From positions 1 to 10,125 of the forward strand of contig JAKJAE010000075.1 of NCBI GenBank assembly GCA_022707665.1: 10,125 bases of DNA, read 5' to 3'. Positions 1-7,212 of this stretch are shown here, piece after piece (within the stretch, counting starts at the first letter, position 1; each line of letters opens with the position of its first letter). A program made the translations under genes and the position numbers. Source of the stretch: Chloroflexota bacterium (GTDB lineage: Bacteria; Chloroflexota; Anaerolineae; B4-G1; SLSP01). The notes under the pieces are model-generated. The model did not search any database. It was given only the letters and a program-made list of their open reading frames with translations, and was not told the DNA's origin.

Positions 1-1404
1 GCTCGTGGATGAAAACGCAACCAATGGATTCTCGTAGCGGTATGCGTACTCAGGTGGCTGAAGGCTGTCCTCGTGGGCCACGACCGCCATACCGCCAACC
101 ACGGAGGTTAGCGGATCCATTTGGCGGACCTTGTCGCGGCCAAAGATGGACTCAAGCATCGAGACAAAGGCAGGGACCAGCGATGTACCACCGGTACGGA
201 GGACGACGTCAATCTGCTCGGGCTGAGTGCCTGCATCGCGCAGGACGGCGCTAATGTCATTGGAGACGCGTGTGATCTCGGGCTGGATCAGCTCCTCAAA
301 GTCGCGACGGAGCAGCCGTTTGCGGATGTCGATGTGTTCGTGAGCATAGCTGAGGGGAGCCACGATGTTATCGGTAAGGGCCTTCTTGGTGCGCTCGATC
401 TGCTGGAAGAGCTCAAATCCCACATTCCGAGTCACCAGCGTCTCAAGGGCCAGCATAGCCCTGGGCCGATCGCTCGTCTTTTGGTACTGCTTGATCTTGT
501 TCAATGGCTCAGGCCGCGAAAGCTCGGGCATGGTCTGCCAGGCATGCAGCTGGTCAAGGAACTCGGGTGGGAAATCGACGCCGCCATCGACCTTGGCGCC
601 AGCACCGAAGTAGGGTAGAAGCGAGATCATGATGCGTCGATCGAGATCATCGCCACCGACCAAGACGCCGCGGGTGGCAATCACTCGCGGTGGCAACGCG
701 CCGCCAAGCTCTACGACTGTGAGATCCAGGGTGCCGCCACCAAAGTCGAAGACCAGCGCCAATTCGCGGTGAGCAGCCTCGCGATGGTAGAGATGTGCTG
801 CGCCGATGGGTTCCATCTGAAAAGCAATCTCTTGAAAGCCGGCAATGCGTGCTGCGCGATAGAGCAATTCCTCGGCACGGGCCGTGATGGCGGGGTCGTC
901 GGAGAAGCGCACCGGACGCCCGATGACGACGGAGTCGCACGTATCCTCCAGTTGAGCTTCGGCCCGGGCCTTCATGGGCTGCAGGACCAGGGCGATCAGT
1001 TCGTCGATGGTGTAGTAGTGGTCAAAGATGACCGTTCCCTCGTACCGCGGGTCACGCAGTGCGGTCTTCACCGACTGCAACAGCCGGCCATTGGCGTTGA
1101 TGTCGGTGACGAGGCTCACCTCGTGCCAGTAGCGGATCGGGCCGGAACCGCTGCCGCCGACAATGATCTCAATGGGCGTGAGTTCACGACGCGACCAGAC
1201 GATGCGGCGTCTAGTCTCACGCTCCAGGTACTGGGTCGCTGCGGCGGTCCCAATCTGTACCTGGTAGTCGCGGTCGATCCAGATAAGCGAGGGTAACACC
1301 CGAGGATTCTCGTTGGCAGGGTCTAGCTGGATCGGCTGAAGCGTTGTTCCGTCGAAGTGGGCCACTGAGGAGTTCGTCGTTCCGAAGTCGATCCCTATCC
1401 GCAT
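1..1404 (-). CDS. Hsp70-family (YegD-like) actin-fold ATPase, 3' end cut off
   Basis: A continuous reading frame of 468 codons enters from the window edge with no stop. Its start is chosen at the second of two adjacent ATGs (1404 rather than 1407), because AGGAG at 1414-1410 then lies 5 nt upstream. All ATP-binding signatures of Hsp70/actin-fold proteins are present: phosphate-1 IGIDFGTTNS at residues 3-12, phosphate-2 FDFGGGTLDLT at 219-229, and the adenosine motif TGGTS at 404-408. GRPVRF at 162-167 and an AGFQEIAFQMEPIGAA stretch at 188-203 resemble E. coli YegD more than DnaK. YegD is about 450 residues, so the missing end may be short; a full substrate-binding domain cannot be excluded. 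Family members are cytoplasmic chaperone-like ATPases of poorly known role. It follows a strong hairpin and has its own promoter candidate, so it is probably transcribed separately from the sugar cassette. The family call is sure; the subfamily is likely. Confidence 0.9.
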   Translation of the reverse strand, partial: MRIGIDFGTTNSSVAHFDGTTLQPIQLDPANENPRVLPSLIWIDRDYQVQIGTAAATQYLERETRRRIVWSRRELTPIEIIVGGSGSGPIRYWHEVSLVTDINANGRLLQSVKTALRDPRYEGTVIFDHYYTIDELIALVLQPMKARAEAQLEDTCDSVVIGRPVRFSDDPAITARAEELLYRAARIAGFQEIAFQMEPIGAAHLYHREAAHRELALVFDFGGGTLDLTVVELGGALPPRVIATRGVLVGGDDLDRRIMISLLPYFGAGAKVDGGVDFPPEFLDQLHAWQTMPELSRPEPLNKIKQYQKTSDRPRAMLALETLVTRNVGFELFQQIERTKKALTDNIVAPLSYAHEHIDIRKRLLRRDFEELIQPEITRVSNDISAVLRDAGTQPEQIDVVLRTGGTSLVPAFVSMLESIFGRDKVRQMDPLTSVVGGMAVVAHEDSLQPPEYAYRYENPLVAFSSTS

Positions 1405-1462
1405 CATATCTCCTTTCAGGAAACGTTTGTATGGCGCGGAGCCATCGGAGACGCAAACGATC

Positions 1463-1471
1463 AGTATACCA
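1463..1471 (-). promoter_or_regulatory. Extended -10 promoter candidate for the Hsp70-like gene
   Basis: Read on the minus strand, the bases are TGGTATACT, an extended -10 (TGn followed by TATACT, 5 of 6 to consensus). It sits between the upstream hairpin and the gene, about 58 nt before the chosen ATG. No good -35 lies at the expected distance, which is tolerable for extended -10 promoters. This is sequence evidence only. Confidence 0.45.
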
Positions 1472-1492
1472 CGGATTCAGCGATGGTGCCCG

Positions 1493-1540
1493 TAGCATGG
1501 TGAAGAGCCGGGCACTACCGCCCGGCTCTTCGCCATGCTA
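1493..1540 (-). terminator. Long hairpin ending the sugar cassette
   Basis: Arms 1493-1513 and 1520-1540 are complementary over 21 positions, with a 6-nt loop. The only imperfection is 1501/1532: a G-U pair in a plus-strand transcript, a C-A mismatch in a minus-strand one. The inner 12 bp (GAAGAGCCGGGC and its complement) are perfect. It lies 38 nt beyond the stop of the last SIS gene and ahead of the Hsp70 promoter candidate, so it is placed as a terminator for the leftward cassette. There is no U-tract on either side, so it is not a textbook intrinsic terminator; RNA 3'-end protection or processing is an alternative role. Confidence 0.65.
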
Positions 1541-1578
1541 TTGAGCTGACTCCCGTTGGTGCTTGGTGAGGAAGGCAG

Positions 1579-2307
1579 CTAGAGGTAAGTCAGGCGGCCT
1601 TTGTAGTGGGCCAGCCAGCGCTGGTTGAAGGCGTCGCCGCCGTCCAGATTGGCGCTCATAAAGACCGGCGGATCGCCGGTGCGCTCCATGAGCAGCTCTG
1701 AAACCCTGACGACAATCGCGTTCAGGATAGCTGCACCGGTCACGGTGGACGAGGGCCCCACCTTCTGGGCCATCCCGGGAATAGCGATCAGCGCGTCACC
1801 GGTGGGTGCGCGGTTGTCGAGCACCAGATCTGCCATCTCAAAGAGGCGCGGCGTTCCTGGCTGGCGCGGCTGAACGGCTGAAGAGTAGCCAACCGATGTC
1901 AGCGCGATGACGAAGGCGCCGCGCTGCTGCGCGCCCAGGGCGAATTCCACCGCGGTCGCATTGCGACCCGAGACCGAATGGACGATGAGCACATCCCCCG
2001 CTTCGATAGGTGACTCGGCCACGATCTCTGTCCCCAGGCCGGGCATACGCTCCAACCGGGAGGTCAGGGTGGCCGGGCGGACATCCGTGACCAGGCCCGG
2101 CGGCAGGACCGGGTTCACGGGCACGAGGCCCCCGGCACGGTAGAAGAGCTCCTGGGCCAAGATGCCGGCGTGCGTGGCGCCGAAGACATAGACGAGGTGG
2201 TCGGCTGCGATGGCATTGGCGATCACCTGCGCTGCGCGCTCCATCGCCTCGTGTTGGGTTGCCTGAATCTCGTTAAGGAGGGCGATAATCTCATCGAAGT
2301 AGCGCAC
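1579..2307 (-). CDS. SIS-domain phosphosugar protein (UPF0309-like), second copy
   Basis: This 242-residue cytoplasmic protein has a sugar isomerase (SIS) fold. SIS proteins bind phosphosugars as isomerases, aminases, etherases or sensors. GTG at 2307 is chosen over the in-frame ATG at 2337: AAGGA lies 7 nt upstream of the GTG, which follows the previous gene's TGA by a single base, giving translational coupling; the ATG would overlap that gene by 29 nt. Visible motifs are a sugar-binding region with QELFYRAGGL at 52-61, the phosphate-binding SVSGRN loop at 111-116, VIALTSVGYS at 133-142 and ADLVLDNRAPTGD at 159-171. The C-terminal NLDGGDAFNQRWL block (220-232) matches my recollection of the conserved UPF0309 ending. 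Its neighbours are a paralogous SIS protein and a sugar kinase, so an amino-sugar phosphate is a plausible ligand; this is an inference. The family is reliable, the reaction unknown. Confidence 0.88.
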   Translation of the reverse strand: MRYFDEIIALLNEIQATQHEAMERAAQVIANAIAADHLVYVFGATHAGILAQELFYRAGGLVPVNPVLPPGLVTDVRPATLTSRLERMPGLGTEIVAESPIEAGDVLIVHSVSGRNATAVEFALGAQQRGAFVIALTSVGYSSAVQPRQPGTPRLFEMADLVLDNRAPTGDALIAIPGMAQKVGPSSTVTGAAILNAIVVRVSELLMERTGDPPVFMSANLDGGDAFNQRWLAHYKGRLTYL

Positions 2308-2308
2308 G

Positions 2309-3046
2309 TCAGTATCCTTTCTCCAACGCTTCGGCATCGACCTGGGCTACCAGCGCCGGGCCATTGGGCCGATTGACACTCGGATAGATCGACGGTTTGA
2401 AGCCCTGTTCCAGCATCTCTTCGACGATGGTTGCGACGACGCCCCAGAGCACGGTGACGGCGCCGATGCCGGATGCCGGGATGACAGGGTAATCGAGTCC
2501 TTCGACGGTCAACATGCCATCGCCGAAGGGTGCGTGGTTGTCGAGCACGAGGTCGGCAGCCTCGAACAAACGTTTGCCCGAAGGGTGGGTGGATATAAGC
2601 TGGGGGCTATAGGCCATGGCTGTGAGTGCGATCACCTTGAGGCCGTGGGCGCGCGCCTGCAGTGCCAGCTCGACGACGTTTGCTGACTTTCCCGATACGC
2701 TGCCCACAAAGAGGACGTCACCCGGTCGCAATTGGTCGCTCTCAAAGATGGCCTGGATGTAGCGATAGCTCAGAGCGTTCTCTGATCCAGCGGATCGGGC
2801 CGAACGCGTTCGTACCGTGTTATCGATTGAAAGGCCGAACTGCAGCCGACTGAACGCAGCCAATCCCCCCGCGCGTCGAATGAGCTCGTGTGACACCAGG
2901 TGCCCACTGTCATAGATGTGGATTGCGCCTCCGTGGGTCAGGGCCTCAACGCAGAGCGCCGCAGCGTGCTCAATTGCACCAGAGTCCGCTGCGACAGCGT
3001 CAATCGTTGCCCTAAGTGCATCGAAGTACCGGTCGATCAGTTTCAT
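2309..3046 (-). CDS. SIS-domain phosphosugar protein (UPF0309-like), first copy
   Basis: This 245-residue SIS-fold protein is a paralogue of the next gene. Both share the order RAGGL (58-62 here), GDVL followed by SVSGKS (116-121, phosphate-binding loop), VIALTAMAYS (138-147) and ADLVLDNHAPFGDG (164-177). The region DSGHLVSHEL (46-55) corresponds to the sugar-binding part. It departs from the other copy at the end: the GGD-x-x-N block is replaced by a PSVNRPNGPALV-type tail. The ATG at 3046 has AGGA 4 nt upstream and follows the kinase stop by 6 nt, so the genes are in one operon. SIS domains dimerise, and two adjacent diverged copies could form a heteromer or handle successive intermediates; nothing in the sequence decides this. 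The substrate is unknown, though kinase linkage suggests a phosphorylated (amino) sugar. Confidence 0.86.
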   Translation of the reverse strand: MKLIDRYFDALRATIDAVAADSGAIEHAAALCVEALTHGGAIHIYDSGHLVSHELIRRAGGLAAFSRLQFGLSIDNTVRTRSARSAGSENALSYRYIQAIFESDQLRPGDVLFVGSVSGKSANVVELALQARAHGLKVIALTAMAYSPQLISTHPSGKRLFEAADLVLDNHAPFGDGMLTVEGLDYPVIPASGIGAVTVLWGVVATIVEEMLEQGFKPSIYPSVNRPNGPALVAQVDAEALEKGY

Positions 3047-3052
3047 AATGTC

Positions 3053-4000
3053 CTAACATCCTCCGTTCAGGAAATGCAGATCGTACAGCAGCAGGTGGCC
3101 AAGTGCGACCGCGGGTTCCTCTTGTCCAATGGTCAGCCGTGCGTATGGAAACATCGTTGCGAGGCGCTGGCTCAGGGGGTCGAGGATCAGTGCGCCGGCG
3201 TTCACCAGGCCGCCGGCGATGGCGACATCGAAGCTTTCATCTCGGGAGAACAGGCGGCTGGCGGCGAAGAGCGCCAGATCTGCCAGATCCGTGGCCACGC
3301 GCTGGACGATTTGTAGGGCTACGACATCACCCTCGTGCGCCAGCTTCGTGGCGATCGGAGCCAGCCCGGCGATCTCGGGCCGGGTGAGTGGCTTCTGATA
3401 AGCGACGTCGCAGAGGCCTCCGCGAAAGGTCGAAGCATCCAAGTCGAAACGCTTGCAGAGCGCATCCACGATCCTCGATGGGGTTGCGATCCGGCCTTCG
3501 TAGAGCCGGGTCGCCGCGCGAAGCATTCGGAGTCCCACGGCATAGGCGCTGCCCTCGTCACCGAGGAGGGCACCCCAGCCGCCAGCGGTGAATTCGCGAC
3601 CATCGTCAGCCCGCTTGGCCCACACTGTTGCTCCCGTAGCCGCGACGATGGCCACGCCGTGTGGTGCGTAGAGCCCGGCGCGAGCGAAAACAACGTCACG
3701 TTCCGAATAGGTGTGATAGCGCGCGTTGGGGATGACGCCGCTGAACAACTCAGGGCCGAACCGCGATACAACGAGTGCCGAGGCGAAGTGAGCAATCTGC
3801 AGCCCTGAAACCCCCGCTACCTTTACGGCGTCCCTCACCGCAGTGAGAGCGGCCGACTGAGCCGCTTCGACTGAAACGAAATTGGTGTTGACGTCAGAAG
3901 ATTGGCTCTTGGCCAGAATGTTAGCCGCTGTATCGAGTAGAACGGCCTGGCACCGGCTGCCGCCTCCCTCGAGGCAGACTATGTAAGGGCCTTGTTGCAC
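3053..4000 (-). CDS. BadF/BadG/BcrA/BcrD-type sugar kinase (N-acetylglucosamine-kinase-like)
   Basis: A 315-residue ASKHA-fold ATPase of the BadF/BadG/BcrA/BcrD family, which includes N-acetylglucosamine kinases. GTG at 4000 is chosen over GTG at 4006 because GGAGG lies 5 nt upstream of the former and directly abuts the latter. Phosphate-1 is LEGGGSRCQAVLLD (10-23), phosphate-2 is AIVAATGATVWA (117-128), followed by the family signature GGWGALLGDEGS (140-151). The adenosine motif is AGGL (262-265). D102 in ERDVVFARAG aligns by eye with the catalytic aspartate of the family (usual context VVNDA). The phosphate-1 loop is unusual: the family normally has D-GGGTKT, here E11-GGGSRC. The length is normal for a single-domain sugar kinase rather than a CoA dehydratase activator, and no Cys motif for an Fe-S cluster is seen. 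Likely job: ATP-dependent phosphorylation of a sugar or amino sugar that feeds the SIS proteins downstream. Confidence 0.85.
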   Translation of the reverse strand: MQQGPYIVCLEGGGSRCQAVLLDTAANILAKSQSSDVNTNFVSVEAAQSAALTAVRDAVKVAGVSGLQIAHFASALVVSRFGPELFSGVIPNARYHTYSERDVVFARAGLYAPHGVAIVAATGATVWAKRADDGREFTAGGWGALLGDEGSAYAVGLRMLRAATRLYEGRIATPSRIVDALCKRFDLDASTFRGGLCDVAYQKPLTRPEIAGLAPIATKLAHEGDVVALQIVQRVATDLADLALFAASRLFSRDESFDVAIAGGLVNAGALILDPLSQRLATMFPYARLTIGQEEPAVALGHLLLYDLHFLNGGC

Positions 4001-4056
4001 GCTCACCTCCGCTGGATGTCGCCGCCATGGTCTTCTGGACCTATGGCGATCCTATC

Positions 4057-5781
4057 CTAATTCACGTCCCACGCAAAGACGTGAACGTCCGGAGCGCCCC
4101 AAGTGGTCTCAGGCACAAACCGCAGGGCACGTGCAGTGGTGTCCAGTGGGACGCGCACGAGCCTCTGGTAGTTGTTCTCGATATGCGCGACCTCGTGCCA
4201 GTCGTCATTACTGTGGAGAGCAAGCACGCGGAACGTGCGCACGAGGGTTGCCGGTGGTGCTACTGGCACCATGTCCAGCGGGATATTGGCGGGCGTGTTC
4301 TTCTCGGTGCGGTTCAGGTCGCTATCGAAAGTGAACCGCAAGCTTTTCAGCCGTGTGGGGGCACCAAAGTCGTACTCCACCCACGTTCCTAACGGGGCAA
4401 GCCAGCCGTTATCCATCTCACCGGTAGGGCGATCGAGGCCGTTGCGCAGTGGCTCGGGGTCACCTACACTCGCGGAGAGGATCGCATGTTGGCTCAGCGG
4501 CGCCACCGCGCGCCGGTGCCACGGCAGGTAGCAATCATCGTCCATCAACGTCTGCTGCAGTTCCTCGATATGGTCTCGGGCCACATCACGGGGCAGTTTG
4601 CCCTCGCGGATGGCAATCGCTGCGGCTGTACCGGCGGCCTGGCCCATGGTGGCGCACGTGGCCATGACGCGCGTGGCGCTCAGTGCCGAGTGCGTCACGC
4701 TGATGTTGCGCCCTGCGCAGAACAGGTTGGTAACGTTCCGAGAGTAGAGCGCCCGGTAGGGGATCCCGAAGGGTGATGGCGCCGGATGAAAGATGTTCGG
4801 TTCGCCCTTCCAGGCTATTCCGCCGGGATGGTGGTCGTCCATTGTCCATCCCCCATAGGCTACGAGGTCGTCGAAGTGTCCCCCGGCGCGCACATCGTTC
4901 TGCGTCACAATCACGTCGCCCTCGTAGCGACGGCTCTCGCGTTTCCCAGGCAGGAAGCCCACCCAATCCAGAACCCAGTGATCAGCACCGTGGTCGCCTC
5001 GGTTCTTGATGTGGTCCCAGACACCGAAGGCTACCTTGAGCAGTTCGTCGCGGATGGTCTCAGTGTCGTGAATGGTGTCCTGCTCTCCGCCAAGTTCGAT
5101 CCACCAGAAGTTGGACGATGGTAATTCGTGACCACGGAAGGGGAGGTCGTCGCATGTTTCGTAGACGTTGGCCCACCAGGGTGGGATGAAGGGCTGGGGC
5201 CGGTCGGTCTCGCGTGCCTGGATCAGACAACTCATTCCCATCGTCTTGCGATCGGCTGTCTCAGGCTCAATGTCCTCACCAAACTCCGAACGAGCCTCAC
5301 GACCCATGCGATAGGCTGCGCCCGTTAGCGGGGCCAGCACGCTGTCGCCGGAACAATCAGCGTAAAGGGTCGCTTGCACCGTGTGCCAGGTCTGGGACGT
5401 CGTCTGCCAGCCCTTGATCGATAGGATGCGCTGGTCGGCTACCGTCGCGTCATTGCAGGAGCAGTTGAGTAGCAGCGTGATGTTTGGCTCGAAGCGAACC
5501 TTCTCGTAGAGGATGCTATCCCAGATCGAGAAGTTGCGCAGGGGGTTCCGGTAGCGGTTTTCTAGCTCCAGTTCTTCAATGATGCCAGTCTCACGGTTGT
5601 TGGGACCATGCGCCCCGCAGATCCACATCCGCACCTCGGAGGAGGCATTGCCGCCAAGGACGGGACGGTCCTGCATCAGGGCGACCCTTGCGCCATGGTG
5701 CGCTGCGGCGATTGCCGTCGCCATCCCTGCCAGTCCCCCGCCGACAACGCAGAGATCTACTTCGTGTGTGATGTGCCTCAT
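4057..5781 (-). CDS. FAD-dependent oxidoreductase (FAD_oxidored family) with C-terminal carbohydrate-binding-like domain
   Basis: This is a 574-residue protein. ATG at 5781 is chosen over an upstream in-frame ATG (5823) because AAAGGAG lies 6 nt before it. An N-terminal Rossmann FAD site reads DLCVVGGGLAGMATAIAAA (9-27; G14, G16, G19), followed by LGGNASSEVRMW (42-53), a hallmark of the FAD_oxidored (Pfam PF12831) group. FCAGRNIS (354-361) and MGQAAGTAAA (379-388) form the second FAD-contacting region. From about residue 430 to the end, a beta-rich segment (NGWLAPLGTWVEYDFG, LKSLRFTFDSDLN, FRVLALHSND) resembles F5/8-type C (discoidin, galactose-binding-like) domains. No signal peptide is visible, so it should be cytoplasmic. 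Members often lie in glycan-utilisation clusters, but the reaction is uncharacterised as far as I know. It is first in the cassette, 56 nt before the kinase start, suggesting sugar oxidation; that is an inference. Confidence 0.85.
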   Translation of the reverse strand: MRHITHEVDLCVVGGGLAGMATAIAAAHHGARVALMQDRPVLGGNASSEVRMWICGAHGPNNRETGIIEELELENRYRNPLRNFSIWDSILYEKVRFEPNITLLLNCSCNDATVADQRILSIKGWQTTSQTWHTVQATLYADCSGDSVLAPLTGAAYRMGREARSEFGEDIEPETADRKTMGMSCLIQARETDRPQPFIPPWWANVYETCDDLPFRGHELPSSNFWWIELGGEQDTIHDTETIRDELLKVAFGVWDHIKNRGDHGADHWVLDWVGFLPGKRESRRYEGDVIVTQNDVRAGGHFDDLVAYGGWTMDDHHPGGIAWKGEPNIFHPAPSPFGIPYRALYSRNVTNLFCAGRNISVTHSALSATRVMATCATMGQAAGTAAAIAIREGKLPRDVARDHIEELQQTLMDDDCYLPWHRRAVAPLSQHAILSASVGDPEPLRNGLDRPTGEMDNGWLAPLGTWVEYDFGAPTRLKSLRFTFDSDLNRTEKNTPANIPLDMVPVAPPATLVRTFRVLALHSNDDWHEVAHIENNYQRLVRVPLDTTARALRFVPETTWGAPDVHVFAWDVN

Positions 5782-5958
5782 GTCGGGCTCCTTTGCGCAG
5801 ATCCTCGTACAAGACGATGGCACCCCGGCTCGTTCTCAGCCCATCCGACCGCCGAAGCAGGGGCCTGAACGCCCACGGTGGCTGGTCTTGACTGCCACGA
5901 GTGTACCGGTTCGACCGTGTGACTGACGCCCGTGCGGGCGCCCTGACAGGTTGTGCCC

Positions 5959-7212
5959 TTACCGTCGCCGAGCGGCGACGAGTGACAGGCCGGGCAACAA
6001 CAGCGCAGCCAACACGACGAGCCATGGGCCAGAATCGCGCCACAATAACGTGGTCTCTGTCCGGGTAATGCTACTGCCACTCGTGCCTTGCGATTGCCCC
6101 AGCGAGGTCCGCCACGCTCGATCCACGGCAACCAGATCCTGCCCCACGCCTTCCAGCAGCCCGGCATTGCATGCCTTGCCATCGGCATAGGCCAGGATCA
6201 GCCGGCGCAGACCGGACCAGCCGTAGGTCTCGCGGAGATAGCCGACGATGCGCTCGCTCTGGGCATAGGCCAACTCGGCGCGCTCAGGGTCGTCCGGGAA
6301 GGGTTGGCATAGCTCAGCCAGTGGGATCAGATTCCCGGACTTGTGGGCTTCCTCAAGCACGAGGGCTCGAAGTGGATCGGGGCGCATCTCAAAGGTCATG
6401 GCCAGACCCTCGTTGAGCCATGTTGGGAGGGCCGCATAGCCCTGCGAACCCAACCAGTCATACAAAGCTCGGTGTGTTAGCTCGTGAGGGATATCCTGTT
6501 GCATCACGAGTGGTGCATCGACGGTGGGGGGGATTGCCACGAGGACTACCCCCAGCTCGGGGTAGGCCACACCACCCGCCCAATCGAAGCCGGCGAGCTG
6601 CATGGCCGACGCGAGGTCCGGCTGCGAAGGGTAGATGTAGATGTCTGTACCTTCAACCGGGCCTGTGCCCAGGGCCTCTTGGAAGGTACGCAGCGCTGTC
6701 TGGGCAACATCGACCGCCTGGACCATGCGCGATCGCTCGCCGGTGACCCAGTGCACGGCCAGGCCATCGCCCTCTGCCGATTGCCAGGCATAGCGGTTAT
6801 CGATGTACTGGAAGGAGACTCTCTCAGTTTCGACCAGGCTGCCGGCATCGCCATCGTAGCTCCACCAGTAGGTGAGGTGTGCATAGGGAGGGAGAGGCTC
6901 CACGACAAGGTTGCGCGTGATCTCCGTTCGTCCCTGAGTCACGTCGGTATCAATGCCGGTGGTGGGCGTGCGATTCGCCTGGAGATAGAATGTGGCCTGC
7001 TCGACTGTGCTCTCTGCAGGGAGTACCAATGCGAAGGTGGCGGTCTGACCGAAGGTGTAGTCGTGAGCGGTCTCAGGTGTCTGGGCGAGGACTTGTCCGG
7101 CTTTCAGGAGTCCACCGGCACATAGGATCAGGATAACCAAACCCCGCGCCCCATTCGACGCACGGCCTAGGGTACGCGTGCCCAGGGACCTAGTGCCAGA
7201 CCTCATCGTCAT
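5959..7212 (-). CDS. Secreted, C-terminally anchored peptidase MA-like zinc metalloprotease
   Basis: ATG at 7212 (417 residues) has GGA 5 nt upstream and overlaps the preceding gene by 23 nt; ATG at 7206 is the alternative. An ATG at 7323 lies in frame, but its extension only reads the acidic tail of the preceding gene in another frame. A hydrophobic stretch LVILILCAGGLL (25-36), with arginines before it and VLAQ after it, looks like a signal peptide. The catalytic site is HELTH (243-247) with the third ligand in WLNEGLA (E268), the gluzincin pattern of the Peptidase_MA_2 type. The C-terminus has a hydrophobic segment (WLVVLAALLLPGLSLVA) ending in ARRR, consistent with a membrane anchor with the protease domain outside. 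About 130 residues before the protease domain form a beta-rich region of unknown role. It is last in the putative operon with the M50 protease and the HEAT protein. The substrate is unknown. Confidence 0.82.
   Translation of the reverse strand: MTMRSGTRSLGTRTLGRASNGARGLVILILCAGGLLKAGQVLAQTPETAHDYTFGQTATFALVLPAESTVEQATFYLQANRTPTTGIDTDVTQGRTEITRNLVVEPLPPYAHLTYWWSYDGDAGSLVETERVSFQYIDNRYAWQSAEGDGLAVHWVTGERSRMVQAVDVAQTALRTFQEALGTGPVEGTDIYIYPSQPDLASAMQLAGFDWAGGVAYPELGVVLVAIPPTVDAPLVMQQDIPHELTHRALYDWLGSQGYAALPTWLNEGLAMTFEMRPDPLRALVLEEAHKSGNLIPLAELCQPFPDDPERAELAYAQSERIVGYLRETYGWSGLRRLILAYADGKACNAGLLEGVGQDLVAVDRAWRTSLGQSQGTSGSSITRTETTLLWRDSGPWLVVLAALLLPGLSLVAARRR

Noticed and set aside
121..618. Open plus-strand frames opposite the Hsp70-like gene, such as 121-618 and 769-1296.
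   Set aside because: The minus frame carries the full set of ATPase motifs. Long antisense frames are expected opposite GC-rich genes, and their products show no family signature or ribosome binding site.
2308..2337. ATG 2337 as start of the second SIS gene, giving a 29-nt overlap.
   Set aside because: GTG 2307 has a well-placed AAGGA, lies right after the upstream stop, and begins at the residues where the paralogue's homology begins (RYFD).
5782..5958. A promoter for the sugar cassette in the 177-nt gap (minus-strand TACACT near 5903, TTGTCA near 5950).
   Set aside because: TACACT matches only 4 of 6 and no -35 lies at a proper distance; TTGTCA has no -10 at 16-18 nt. I see no convincing promoter or regulator site in this gap.
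5963..5980. An inverted repeat (CGTCGCCG/CGGCGACG) at the end of the metalloprotease gene, plus a 5-bp hairpin at 5927-5940, as a terminator.
   Set aside because: The first is inside the last Ala-Arg codons with a 2- to 4-nt loop, the second is very short, and neither is followed by a U-tract. GC-rich sequence makes such short repeats common. Termination before the sugar cassette remains unresolved.
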